Source: Aureimonas sp. AU22 (GTDB taxonomy: Bacteria > Pseudomonadota > Alphaproteobacteria > Rhizobiales > Rhizobiaceae). Taken from it: DNA of 64,000 nt. The translations under genes were made by a program, and so were the position numbers. Location: positions 62,001 to 126,000 of the forward strand of contig NZ_BBWJ01000045.1 in assembly GCF_001463745.1 (NCBI RefSeq), written 5' to 3'. Below are positions 1 through 7,714 of this stretch, piece after piece. The notes beneath the pieces are model-generated. The model was not told the origin of the DNA. It was given only the letters and a program-made list of their open reading frames with translations, and did no database searches. Every line of letters starts with the position of its first letter. Positions within the stretch are counted from its first letter, which is position 1.

Positions 1-510
1 GAGCTACGAGCCTTTGCGGAGCGCCATCCCGGGTGGCGTTTCGACGGCGTTGATCCGTCGGCCGAGATGCTGGCACTGGCCGGACGGACGCTAGGCCCCC
101 TCGTCTCGCGGACCCGGTTGCATCAAGGGATGATCGCCGTGGCTCCGGAAGGGCCGTTCGACGGGGCCACGTGCCTGCTGACCCTTCACTTCCTTCCGCG
201 GGACGAACGTCTCCGAACCCTGAAGGAGATCCGCCGGCGCCTCAAACCCGGCGCACCCTTCGTCGCCGTCCACCACAGCTTTCCGCAGGAGCCCGATACC
301 AAGGCCCGCTGGCTCGGACGCTTCGCAGAATTCGCTTCTGGATCCGGCATCCCGTCTGACGTTGCCGCCGGCGCCGCCGCGGGGATCGGCGCTCGCCTCC
401 CGGCTCTATCGCCCGAGGAGGATGAGACCATGCTCGGGCAAGCGGGCTTCACCGACGTCGGGCTGTTCTACGCGGCCCTGACCTTTCGGGGTTGGGTCGC
501 CTACGGCTGA
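1..510 (+). CDS. class I SAM-dependent methyltransferase, 5'-truncated by window edge
   Basis: The reading frame is open from base 1 to the stop at 508-510, so the gene begins upstream of the window and about 169 residues are visible. An internal ATG at 67 is probably not the start, because the motif FDGVDPSAEML spans it. That motif matches the acidic end of beta strand 2 in Rossmann-fold methyltransferases, where the ribose of S-adenosylmethionine binds. CLLTLHFLP followed by LKEIRRRLKPGAPFV matches the beta-4/beta-5 region of class I enzymes. The substrate cannot be told. The gene is followed by 253 bases without a gene and then by a convergent diguanylate cyclase gene. The fold assignment is firm and the function is unknown. 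Confidence 0.78.
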   Translation, partial: ELRAFAERHPGWRFDGVDPSAEMLALAGRTLGPLVSRTRLHQGMIAVAPEGPFDGATCLLTLHFLPRDERLRTLKEIRRRLKPGAPFVAVHHSFPQEPDTKARWLGRFAEFASGSGIPSDVAAGAAAGIGARLPALSPEEDETMLGQAGFTDVGLFYAALTFRGWVAYG

Positions 511-763
511 AGGGGCCATGGACGTACCGTTCGGGAATTTGTCGGGGCAGCGGGCTCCGCCCTCAAGGCCATGGGGTAGGATCGCGCAACAGAAGGCAGT
601 GACGCCGTACGGACCGTGCTACATGGACCGCGGTGAACCACCGTGTGATCAACCGTCTCAGACCGGAGCCTAGCTACTGACGGCAAAAGAATTCGTTCTC
701 CACTCTTGCACGGGCTGCTGCCGGAGTGCCCATGCGATAAGGCTCGTCCTTCCCTGACAGCCG

Positions 764-3151
764 TCACTTCAAGCATTCGGCAACTGCTTGGCTCAGTCGC
801 TTCAGGGCGTCGCGCTGGGCGGCCGTGGGACTGTCGAGGACTTCAGGTCCGATCGCGCAAACGGCACCGAGCCATAGGCCCTCTCCGGGATCGAGAAGAG
901 GCGCGCCTGCGTAGAACCGGAGATTGGGCTCGCCGGCGACGAGAGGGTTCTGCGCGAAGCGGGAATCGCGTTTGAGATCCTCGACGATCATCGGTTCCGA
1001 CCCCGTGATCGTATGTGAGCAGAAGGCGATGTCGCGGGGAACGACCTGCGCATCGATGCCCTCTCGGCCGATCAGCCAGACGTCTTCAGCGCCCACCAAG
1101 GAGACGAAGCCGACCGGGGCATTCATGATACCGGCGGCATCCCGAGCCATGGCATTCAGAATCGCCACCCGATCGTCGTCGAGAAGACGCGTTCTCACGC
1201 GGCTTACCGCTGCAAGGCGCTGCTCCTCCCTAGGACCGATCGGCGCCGTGGGATTGCTCGGCATGTCGCCGGTGGCAATTACCCGGTCCCGCCCCGTCCG
1301 CTTCGCTTCGTAGAGCGTGGCATCCGCTCGTCGAACGAGTTCGTCCGGGGTCACCGCGTCGACAGAGCCCGGACCATAGGTCGTGCAGCCAAGGCTTACC
1401 GTGACGACACCAGCACCCCCCGCGTCCCGGTTTCCCTCGTGGGCGATCGCGAGCTGGCGCACGGCATCTCTGATCAGTTCCGCGACTGCGCGAGCCGTGA
1501 CGTCATCCGCATGGGGGAGAACGACCGCGAACTCCTCACCGCCGTACCGAGCAACGAGATCGTTCGATCGCACGCATCCGGCGACGGCCTCAGCAACCCG
1601 GCGCAGGCATTCGTCGCCAGCCTGATGGCCGTAACGATCGTTGTACCGCTTGAAGTAATCGACATCGAGAAGAAGCAGGGACAGGCTGCCCCCAGCATCG
1701 CTCGCCGCCTCGCATGCATGGGCCAGGACATCGTCGAACCGGCGACGGTTCGCCAGTCCGGTCAGTCCGTCCTTGCTGGCTAGGTCCCTCAGCTCCGCGT
1801 GGGCCTTTTCGAGCTCGACCTCCGCAGCTTTCCGCTTCGAGATGTCGCGCAGGACGACGAGGAAGCCGTCTTCGCCCGGCATATACCCGTACCTCCCCTC
1901 GACCCAGACATCGCGGCCAGTTCGGTGACGCAGGCGATAAGTGGCCTCTGCCGGCTCACCCGTCTCGCGTGCCGCCGTCACGATGCCCTCGACCAACGGC
2001 CAGTCGTCGGGATGGATAAGGTCACGGCTCCTGTGTCCGACAAGCTCCACGGCCTCGTATCCCAGTACGCTGCGGCAGGCAGGCGACACGTAACGCCGCG
2101 TCAGCGTATGGTCGAGACGCACGATCATGTCCGTCGCGTTGTCGGCCAGCAGCCGGTACTGCGTCTCGTTTCGGAGGGCCGCCGCCTCAGCCTTCAACGC
2201 CACAGCCTCGGCCTTCGTGCGACGGATGAGCTCGCGCCTCATGCGAAGGCCAAGGGTAACGGCAAGGATGGAAAGGAGGACAAGGACGCCCGCGATCTGC
2301 GCGGCACGGGTCCGCCAGCCGGCGTAGATTGCCTCTTCGTCCAAAGCCACGTTGAGGATCAGGGGCAGACTGCCGACATGCGAGAACGTGTAGACGCGTC
2401 GAACGCCATCGACTGCTGCAACGCCCGAGAAGGACCCGTCGTGATCCCGGATGAAGTGTCGAACGTTGTCGGTCCCCGAGAGGTCGCGGCCGATCTGGTC
2501 CTCGCGAAACGGCATGCGCATGAGGAGGACGCCCGAGGTTGAGAACAGGTTGATCGCGTCCCGCGGCTGAAGATGCGCTCGCTGGAGGAGGTCCCGGAAG
2601 TAGTCGAGCCGCACCGTCCCGACCGCCACGCCAGCAAATGAGCCGTCCGGGCGCTCAATCCGTCTGCTGAGAGCAATTACCAGATCGTCGCCCGTCAGCC
2701 TTCGTTGGAACGGCCGGCTGACAGAGAGCCCAGGCGAGGCGCTGTCGCGCTGCGCTTGGAAATAGTCCCGATCGGAAAAGTTCTCCGTCCTGTGGGGGAA
2801 GGCGCCTGCATCCCGCACCACGTTGCCTGCCGCGTCGAGGATGAGGAGGCTAGTGAAATAGGGCTTCACCAAGGCTTCGTCGAAGAGGTAGCGTTGCTGT
2901 GCGTCGGGACCGAGCGCAACGAGCTTCGAGCCGTCTAGCTTCGCCGTCACATCGGAAAGGATGCGGTCGTAAGCCGAGAGGCTGTTCTCGATGTCTTGGG
3001 ACAGCACGGCCAGGAGGTTGCGCGAACCGGCCATGGCGATCGCGTAACTGTCGCGGCGCAGTTCGAGAAGGGCCCAGCCCGATGCGCACCAGAAGCCGGC
3101 CAGAATGGCGGCGAGAAGGACCCAGAAGCGGCCGCCCGACTGTTTGGACAT
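764..3151 (-). CDS. membrane diguanylate cyclase: Cache-like sensor, PAS, GGDEF and C-terminal GAF
   Basis: This 795-residue protein should make cyclic di-GMP from two GTP at the inner membrane. A first membrane helix lies at about residues 8-30. A periplasmic Cache-like sensor region follows to about 280, then a second helix (about 283-303), a PAS domain (about 328-445) and a GGDEF domain (about 455-625). The active-site loop reads GGEEF near residue 534. RSND sits five residues before it and fits the RxxD product-inhibition site, so the cyclase looks both active and feedback-controlled. No EAL or HD-GYP phosphodiesterase domain is present. The C-terminus (about 640-795) is a GAF domain containing FCSHTI, which is an uncommon position for this domain. 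The ATG start has a GGA six bases upstream. The ligands are unknown. Confidence 0.93.
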   Translation of the reverse strand: MSKQSGGRFWVLLAAILAGFWCASGWALLELRRDSYAIAMAGSRNLLAVLSQDIENSLSAYDRILSDVTAKLDGSKLVALGPDAQQRYLFDEALVKPYFTSLLILDAAGNVVRDAGAFPHRTENFSDRDYFQAQRDSASPGLSVSRPFQRRLTGDDLVIALSRRIERPDGSFAGVAVGTVRLDYFRDLLQRAHLQPRDAINLFSTSGVLLMRMPFREDQIGRDLSGTDNVRHFIRDHDGSFSGVAAVDGVRRVYTFSHVGSLPLILNVALDEEAIYAGWRTRAAQIAGVLVLLSILAVTLGLRMRRELIRRTKAEAVALKAEAAALRNETQYRLLADNATDMIVRLDHTLTRRYVSPACRSVLGYEAVELVGHRSRDLIHPDDWPLVEGIVTAARETGEPAEATYRLRHRTGRDVWVEGRYGYMPGEDGFLVVLRDISKRKAAEVELEKAHAELRDLASKDGLTGLANRRRFDDVLAHACEAASDAGGSLSLLLLDVDYFKRYNDRYGHQAGDECLRRVAEAVAGCVRSNDLVARYGGEEFAVVLPHADDVTARAVAELIRDAVRQLAIAHEGNRDAGGAGVVTVSLGCTTYGPGSVDAVTPDELVRRADATLYEAKRTGRDRVIATGDMPSNPTAPIGPREEQRLAAVSRVRTRLLDDDRVAILNAMARDAAGIMNAPVGFVSLVGAEDVWLIGREGIDAQVVPRDIAFCSHTITGSEPMIVEDLKRDSRFAQNPLVAGEPNLRFYAGAPLLDPGEGLWLGAVCAIGPEVLDSPTAAQRDALKRLSQAVAECLK

Positions 3152-3291
3152 CGATTCCAGCCCTCGGCCCGATCATGAATGCCCTGCGACGCCTGTTGGC
3201 GAACGCCAGGAAGGCTTGCGTAGCATCGCGGTGGTAGCGATCGCGTTACCGTCGCAGGCCGCCTCGACGGTGCAGTTGCCCCATCGAGTAG

Positions 3292-3630
3292 TTGCTGGCG
3301 TCCGCCAGGCACGGCCGCCTCCGCATCGCCGCAAACGAGGACCGCCCGCTGATGACCTTCGCGGGCGTCTGGACTGAATGGACCAGCACCCGGAAGAAAG
3401 CCGAGGATGAGATCACGGGCGACGCCTACGGGTTCCTTACCACCGACGCCAACGGCGTGGTTGGGCGGATCCATCCGAAGGCCATGCCCGTCATCCTGAC
3501 GGGGCCCGAAAAGTTCGACGTGTGGATGCGGGCGGACAGGTCGGAGGCGTCGAAGCTTCAGCGGCCTCTGCCCGACGACGTCCTCCAGATCGTCGCCAGC
3601 GGCCAAAAGCGCGCCGGCGAGGCGTCATGA
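3292..3630 (+). pseudogene. SRAP/YedK-type (SOS response-associated peptidase family) gene remnant
   Basis: The segment encodes the C-terminal half of a SRAP-domain protein: [13 protein letters not shown], then [21 protein letters not shown] with the conserved His of the IHPK motif, then an [14 protein letters not shown] tail. Family members crosslink abasic sites in single-stranded DNA through Cys2. The N-terminal half with that cysteine is absent here. The frame upstream is interrupted by stops at 3235-3237 and 3289-3291. A stretch before them (NALRRLLANARKACV) weakly resembles the central part of the family. The gene is therefore broken and cannot carry out the catalytic reaction. Its stop overlaps the start of the next small ORF (ATGA). 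The decay may go with the island-like character of this region. Confidence 0.75.
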
Positions 3631-3848
3631 GCGGCGACAACTCTTGGCGGACCTTCCTGGCCCGACGCGCGCATGGCGTCCGCAAGGTGCATGTTCCTCC
3701 GGTCATCTCCGAAGGGCGGCGGCTTGAAGCTTGGGAGCGCGCCGCAGAGAATATCAAGCGGCTAATGCGAAAGGACAGCGAAGCACGATGGACGGCGAAG
3801 ACGTCTATCGGGCCCGGCTCGCCGCCTGTTTGGCCGCAGCGGAGATAG
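3627..3848 (+). CDS. small hypothetical protein (73 aa)
   Basis: The ATG at 3627 overlaps the stop of the SRAP remnant (ATGA), which suggests translational coupling to the formerly intact gene. The product is charged, with the core [20 protein letters not shown] followed by a likely helix rich in Arg, Glu and Lys ([18 protein letters not shown]). It has no signal peptide or membrane segment and I do not recognise a named family. The last 20 or so residues run into the next small gene in another frame and look non-conserved, so the original C-terminus may have ended near 3790 before a frameshift. The function is unknown. Confidence 0.5.
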   Translation: MSGDNSWRTFLARRAHGVRKVHVPPVISEGRRLEAWERAAENIKRLMRKDSEARWTAKTSIGPGSPPVWPQRR

Positions 3849-3964
3849 CGACCCTACCGCAGGTCAGGAAGCGCCATCTTGCGGCCGCCCGCCAATGGCA
3901 GACCTTGTTGGACAACGCCTTGGAACTTAAGGGTGCTATCCCTCCGCCGGGCCCCACGGCCTGA
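3788..3964 (+). CDS. small hypothetical protein (58 aa)
   Basis: The ORF begins at ATG 3788 inside the preceding small gene, in another frame, with a 61-base overlap. The sequence ([20 protein letters not shown], then VRKRHLAAARQWQTLLDNA) reads as two amphipathic helices. It resembles short uncharacterised proteins I associate with Methylobacterium and rhizobia, but that is recollection and not a search. No catalytic residues or membrane segments are seen. The gene converges with the minus-strand ORF at 3936-4232 and overlaps its end by 29 bases. The function is unknown. Confidence 0.52.
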   Translation: MDGEDVYRARLAACLAAAEIATLPQVRKRHLAAARQWQTLLDNALELKGAIPPPGPTA

Positions 3965-4232
3965 GTTCGCGCCGCAGCTCGTCCTGCTGTCGATCGAGGG
4001 CGCGCCGGAGACGGCTTCTCGCGTCCGTCGCAGTCGCGATATCATGACGTGTCAGCACATTGAACTCTGTTCGCCCGGCCGGTGTCTCGATCGCTTCTCG
4101 GAAGGTCTCGATGTTCTCGAACCAACGGTCGCACTCGCGGAGCATCTCCGTTAGCCGCTCGAAGGTGAGAGCCGACAGCGCCGCCTCGTCCGAATAGACG
4201 ACGGCGATCGGTAAGTGGCTTCGATGTGGCAT
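3936..4232 (-). CDS. hypothetical protein (98 aa), helical C-terminus
   Basis: The chosen start is the ATG at 4230-4232. A longer form from GTG at 4313 would overlap the stop of the histidine kinase by one base (TAGTG) and add 27 residues that look non-coding. The body has an N-terminal beta-like stretch (LPIAVVYSDEAAL), then a helix with Trp and acidic residues (LRECDRWFENIETFREAIE). A basic, probably coiled C-terminus follows (RSRLRRALDRQQDELRRELR). It is downstream of and co-directional with the HWE kinase, so co-transcription is possible. I do not recognise the family. The long form and the short form cannot be separated without homologues. Confidence 0.52.
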   Translation of the reverse strand: MPHRSHLPIAVVYSDEAALSALTFERLTEMLRECDRWFENIETFREAIETPAGRTEFNVLTRHDIATATDARSRLRRALDRQQDELRRELRPWGPAEG

Positions 4233-4312
4233 GTGGAGTGGTCGCAGACGTTGGTATGATCTGGAGGTGTAAGGAACAAGGTGCGGCGCTGCCAGCGAGT
4301 TCCCAGATGGCA

Positions 4313-5422
4313 CTAATCGTGAGGTGGATGGAAACCTACAAGATCGCCATCGATCCGGTAGCGCAGGCCCGACGCCGCGTATTCAATTATCGCTGTGCCT
4401 TGGAAGTAGCTCGGGACGACGCGCTCGGTCAGCCGCGATCCGAATCCTTTGGACGTCGGCGTCACGACGGTAGGACCGCCGTCCTCCTCCCATTGGAAGT
4501 GGAAGCGCCCGTCCACGTGCTGCCACGCGACCAAGACGTGTCCGCGCTCGTTCGACAGGGCACCGTACTTCGCCGCGTTCGTGGCCAGCTCGTGGATCGC
4601 CAGGGCCAGTCCCATGCCTTGCTGCGCCGTCAGTTCGATCGGTGGCCCCTCGATCGCGAAGCGGCCTCCGCCGTCCTTGTGCGGTCCGAGAGCAGCCTCG
4701 ACGACGTCCCGGATGTCCGACGTCTCCCAATTCGCCTCCGTCAGGGCGTCCTGCGCGCGACCCAGCGCCTGGATACGGTCCCCGACGACCTTCGCGGCGT
4801 GATCGAGAGAAGGAGCGTTCCGCAGGCTCTGTGTGACGATTGCTTGGATCATCGCCAGCGTGTTCTTCATGCGGTGGACAAGTTCGCGCTGGAGCATGCG
4901 CTGTTGCCGCTCCCAGTCCCGTCGCTCGTCCGCCATCCGCGTCATCTCGGCCATCCGGTCAAAGGCGCCGATGTGCTGGCCGATTAGGTCGGCGAATAGC
5001 TTGAAGGTTCCTATCGTGTCGGGGTTCTTCAGCTTTCGGGGTTTCGCATCTATCGCGCAGAGCGTGCCGAAGAATCGTCCGTCGGCGAGGATGATCGGGA
5101 ACGAGACGTAGCTCTGCAGGCCATACATCGCCGGCGTCGCATGCCCACGGTAGAGCTCGTCCTCCGCGACGTTATCGATGACCACCGGCTCGCGATGATC
5201 CTGGATCTCGTGACAGATCGTCGTCTGAACCTTCAGCTCTCCGCCCGGCGCCAAGCCGAAGCCGATGTCGTCACGCGTTGAGCATGCGACCCATCGGTCT
5301 TTGGTGACCCGGGCGACCGCGGCGAAGCCCATCCCTGTGGTCCGGCAGACGACGTCGAGAATCGAGTGGACAGCCGGGATGCTCTGAATCAGATCGATGT
5401 CGGACTGGAAGTCGTGTTGCAC
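4313..5422 (-). CDS. HWE-family sensor histidine kinase with N-terminal GAF domain
   Basis: The 369-residue protein is soluble with no membrane helix. A GAF domain occupies about residues 15-155. The kinase part has the phospho-acceptor His183 in LVHRMKNTLAMIQ. It has an N-box HELATNAAKYGALS at 277-290 and a WEEDGGP motif from residue 311, which is the WxE signature that defines the HWE subfamily. Such kinases are common in Alphaproteobacteria and often feed the PhyR general stress response or act as light or redox sensors. No response regulator or PhyR-like gene is adjacent, so this is an orphan kinase with unknown partner and signal. The start codon is GTG at 5420-5422 and its ribosome binding site is weak. 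Confidence 0.92.
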   Translation of the reverse strand: MQHDFQSDIDLIQSIPAVHSILDVVCRTTGMGFAAVARVTKDRWVACSTRDDIGFGLAPGGELKVQTTICHEIQDHREPVVIDNVAEDELYRGHATPAMYGLQSYVSFPIILADGRFFGTLCAIDAKPRKLKNPDTIGTFKLFADLIGQHIGAFDRMAEMTRMADERRDWERQQRMLQRELVHRMKNTLAMIQAIVTQSLRNAPSLDHAAKVVGDRIQALGRAQDALTEANWETSDIRDVVEAALGPHKDGGGRFAIEGPPIELTAQQGMGLALAIHELATNAAKYGALSNERGHVLVAWQHVDGRFHFQWEEDGGPTVVTPTSKGFGSRLTERVVPSYFQGTAIIEYAASGLRYRIDGDLVGFHPPHD

Positions 5423-5484
5423 GTCGCACTCGTCGAGGATTCTGCCAGCGTAACCTACATACCAACGATCCTTTCGGTCGAACG

Positions 5485-5691
5485 CTAAATCGTTGTGTGA
5501 CGCAAGCTCCGACGCACGCAGCCCGCCGAGATCCGATCCGCATACGCCTCATGCAGCGACCGCTGGCCAAGGATCAGCACCTTGATCGCTACCATCGGAT
5601 CGCCGCCGGCCACCTGCAGCGCTTCGCCGGCCGCCTCGTTGAGATCGTCCTTCAACGGCAGGTCCGTGATCCGTTCGGCCAGCTTCGACAT
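5485..5691 (-). CDS. small hypothetical protein (68 aa)
   Basis: The ATG at 5689-5691 has a near-perfect ribosome binding site (AAGGAG, six bases of spacing), which supports this as a real gene. The protein starts MSKLAERITDLPLKDDLNEA and is mostly helical, with a conserved-looking core AAGEALQVAGGDPMVAIKVL and a C-terminal AYADRISAGCVRR. It lies upstream of the HWE kinase on the same strand with a 62-base gap and could share its transcript. The upstream region (5692-5801) is shared with the divergent DUF3572 gene. No function is assigned. Similar short proteins are, from memory, widespread in Methylobacterium and rhizobia. Confidence 0.7.
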   Translation of the reverse strand: MSKLAERITDLPLKDDLNEAAGEALQVAGGDPMVAIKVLILGQRSLHEAYADRISAGCVRRSLRHTTI

Positions 5692-5800
5692 CGTCCGCTC
5701 CTTTGGCGATTCGCTCTGTGGATGATGACTCCGAAGACGGTCGCGAGGAAGCTTTTGTTCCCATTTTGTTCGGGATTAGGAATCAGATCGGAGCCCCTCA

Positions 5801-5840
5801 CATGCTCGACCGCCGCCTCACATGCTCGACCGCCGCCTCG
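5801..5840. repeat. 20-bp tandem duplication covering the start of the DUF3572 gene
   Basis: The unit catgctcgaccgccgcctca occurs at 5801-5820 and again at 5821-5840, differing only in the last base. Each copy contains an ATG (5802 and 5822). Because 20 is not a multiple of three, only the second ATG is in frame with the DUF3572 coding sequence. The first copy opens a frame that ends at 5915. Confidence 0.95.
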
Positions 5841-6112
5841 CCAAGCCCGCTGCCATCGACGCGGACCAGATCGCAATCGACGCGCTCGGCTACATCGCCA
5901 TTGAGCCAGACCTGATGCGGCGGTTCCTGGACCTGACCGGCATCGAGGCCGATGGAATCCGCTGGGCCGCCAGCCACCCTGGCTTCCTCGTCGGCGTGCT
6001 CGACTTCTTGCTGGCGAACGAGAACGACGTCGTTGCCTTCAGCCATGCGACCGGCACGCCGCTCGAGGCCGTCCAAGTTGCAAGGCAGATGCTGGACCGC
6101 GGCCCGGTATAG
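5822..6112 (+). CDS. DUF3572 family protein
   Basis: The 96-residue product matches the short alphaproteobacterial DUF3572 family, with a core IAIDALGYIAIEPDLMRRFL, LTGIEADGIRWAA and HPGFLVGVLDFLLANE. The family is a small all-helical cytoplasmic protein of unknown role, and the length here is normal. The in-frame ATG (5822) sits in the second copy of a 20-bp tandem duplication. The only purine-rich ribosome site (CGGAG, 5789-5793) is correctly spaced for the first, out-of-frame ATG at 5802 and lies nearly 30 bases from the real start. Translation may thus be reduced or diverted into a 37-codon frameshifted peptide. The stop is four bases from the end of the convergent MFS gene. Confidence 0.85.
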   Translation: MLDRRLAKPAAIDADQIAIDALGYIAIEPDLMRRFLDLTGIEADGIRWAASHPGFLVGVLDFLLANENDVVAFSHATGTPLEAVQVARQMLDRGPV

Positions 6113-6116
6113 AGCG

Positions 6117-7364
6117 CTAGCGTTCCAGCGCAGCGTCGGCCCGGGGATCGAGTATGATGGACGCGGGGGTCTGGGTGCGCGCCATCGGCACCGACTGGAA
6201 GTCAGGCCGCTCGTCGGCAGGCCGCGCGCTCCGGCGAGTGATGCGGACCATCGTATAGAGGAGAAGGGTCAGATGCGCGCTGCCGGTGGCGATGAAGACG
6301 CCATTGGGTCCGAAGGTCTGCATCAGCCAGGCCGCCAGCATCGGGCCCCCCATGGTGCCGAAACCGTAGAGGATCAGCAGGCCCCCCGAAATCTTCACGA
6401 AGTCAGCCGGGTTGGCGAAGTCGTTGGCATGAGCTACGGCCAAGGAATAGGTCGGGTAGATCACGCCGCCGATCACGAAGGCGATGGCGAAAAGGCCAAG
6501 GGCGTCGGTAGACCAGAAGGTCAAGGCCGTGAACGCTACGCTCGCACCGATTGCGCCGGACAGCGCCAGCACGTAGCGGCGATCGATCCAGTCCGAAAGT
6601 CGCCCGAGTGGCACCTGGAACACGGCCCCGCCTGCCATCGTCGCCACAAGCAAGGTCGAAATCTCAGCCGTGGACAGACCGATTTCCTGGCCGACGACCG
6701 GAGCCATGTTGACCCAAGCGCCCGACAAGATGCCGGACAGGAAGACACCCGCCACCGCGGCAGGCGAGTTCCGGTAGATGCTGCTGAGGTCAAGACGCAC
6801 CTGCGTCAACGGTTTCGGGCTTGGCGCACGGGACAGGGCATTGGGAATCACCGCGGCGGCGTAGAGGATAGCGCAGAGCATGAAGGCAGCGGGAAGCGCG
6901 GGGTCAGCCAGCGGCATCGCAAACTGACCTCCCATCATCGCGGCCATCGAGACGATCATGTAGATGGAGAACACTCGGCCCCTGGTCTCGTTGGTCACGC
7001 GCTCGTTCAGCCAACTCTCGATCACCATGTAGGAGCCGGCCAGTGCGAAGCCGGCAAGGCCGCGCACGGTGATCCACACAATCGGATCAATCGCCAGCCC
7101 ATGCAGCAGCACCGATATGGCAAGCAGCGCCGCCAGCGCCGAGAAGGTTCGCACGTGTCCGGCGGAACGCACGATCGACGGCATCACTACGCAGCCCAGC
7201 GTGAAGCCCACCGCGTAGCTTGTGCCCATCAGGCCGATCTCATAGGGGCTCCAACCTTCCAGGGAGGCGCGCACCGGTAGGAGAATGCCTTGGAGACCCG
7301 CGCCGGCCATCATGAAGAAGGTGGAGATAAGTAGGGAAACGATCGGCAGGAGGCTGGTGCGCAT
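6117..7364 (-). CDS. MFS transporter, YcaD-like
   Basis: The 415-residue protein has about twelve hydrophobic segments in two halves, typical of the major facilitator superfamily. The first-half signature region reads TSYAVGFTLGCVVMPSIVR and the equivalent loop in the second half reads QVPLGRLSDWIDRR. VIESWLNERVTNETRGRVFS is characteristic of the YcaD-type subgroup of uncharacterised exporters. The substrate is not predictable from the sequence. The gene ends four bases from the convergent DUF3572 gene and has 350 bases of gene-free DNA upstream. No dedicated regulator is adjacent. Confidence 0.93.
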   Translation of the reverse strand: MRTSLLPIVSLLISTFFMMAGAGLQGILLPVRASLEGWSPYEIGLMGTSYAVGFTLGCVVMPSIVRSAGHVRTFSALAALLAISVLLHGLAIDPIVWITVRGLAGFALAGSYMVIESWLNERVTNETRGRVFSIYMIVSMAAMMGGQFAMPLADPALPAAFMLCAILYAAAVIPNALSRAPSPKPLTQVRLDLSSIYRNSPAAVAGVFLSGILSGAWVNMAPVVGQEIGLSTAEISTLLVATMAGGAVFQVPLGRLSDWIDRRYVLALSGAIGASVAFTALTFWSTDALGLFAIAFVIGGVIYPTYSLAVAHANDFANPADFVKISGGLLILYGFGTMGGPMLAAWLMQTFGPNGVFIATGSAHLTLLLYTMVRITRRSARPADERPDFQSVPMARTQTPASIILDPRADAALER

Positions 7365-7714
7365 GGACCGCTTCAGGACAGTGACTGCGAGTGGCGGGGT
7401 CGCCCGCGATACCCTCTCTTATAGCGTCGGGTTGACGGTTTTGTGCCCAATGGAGGAGGCAGACGTGTTTGGACGGAACATTGTCGGCATTCAGGCTGCG
7501 TTCCTACAGTTTAGGGCACTCTAGAACGCTAGGCCGTCCGTTGGCGCCAGTGGTCTAGGCAATCCGCAGCTTCGATGTGAGTTTACGACGGGCTCGGCAC
7601 GGTAAATGAAGACGAGGATGGGGCTGGGTAGTGCAGCACTACCAGCTTCGGGTGACGCAGCCTCAGCGGCTTTGCCTGACGATGCGGTTCGTTACGTAAG
7701 GAGGACCTGCCCTC
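7365..7714. other. gene-free stretch upstream of the MFS gene
   Basis: These 350 bases contain no convincing coding frame on either strand. The only structure seen is an inverted repeat at 7623-7646. The part next to 7365 should hold the promoter of the MFS gene, but I could not identify clear -35/-10 boxes. Confidence 0.6.
7623..7646. repeat. inverted repeat, operator- or terminator-like
   Basis: Eight bases GGTAGTGC (7627-7634) face GCACTACC (7636-7643) across a single A, and flanking GCT/AGC extends the symmetry. The near-zero spacer fits a dimer-binding operator better than a hairpin. No T-tract follows. It lies downstream of the small gene at 7715-7927 (minus strand) and 260 bases upstream of the MFS start, so either a terminator or an operator role is possible. 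Confidence 0.45.

Noticed and set aside
501-776. 91-codon minus-strand open frame next to the methyltransferase
   Set aside because: It has no ribosome site or family resemblance and its composition is irregular; the 253-base gap holds nothing that I can support.
5703-5915. Short open frame starting before the first duplicated ATG
   Set aside because: Its sequence after 5802 is the frameshifted DUF3572 reading frame; it may be translated by accident, but it is not a separate gene.
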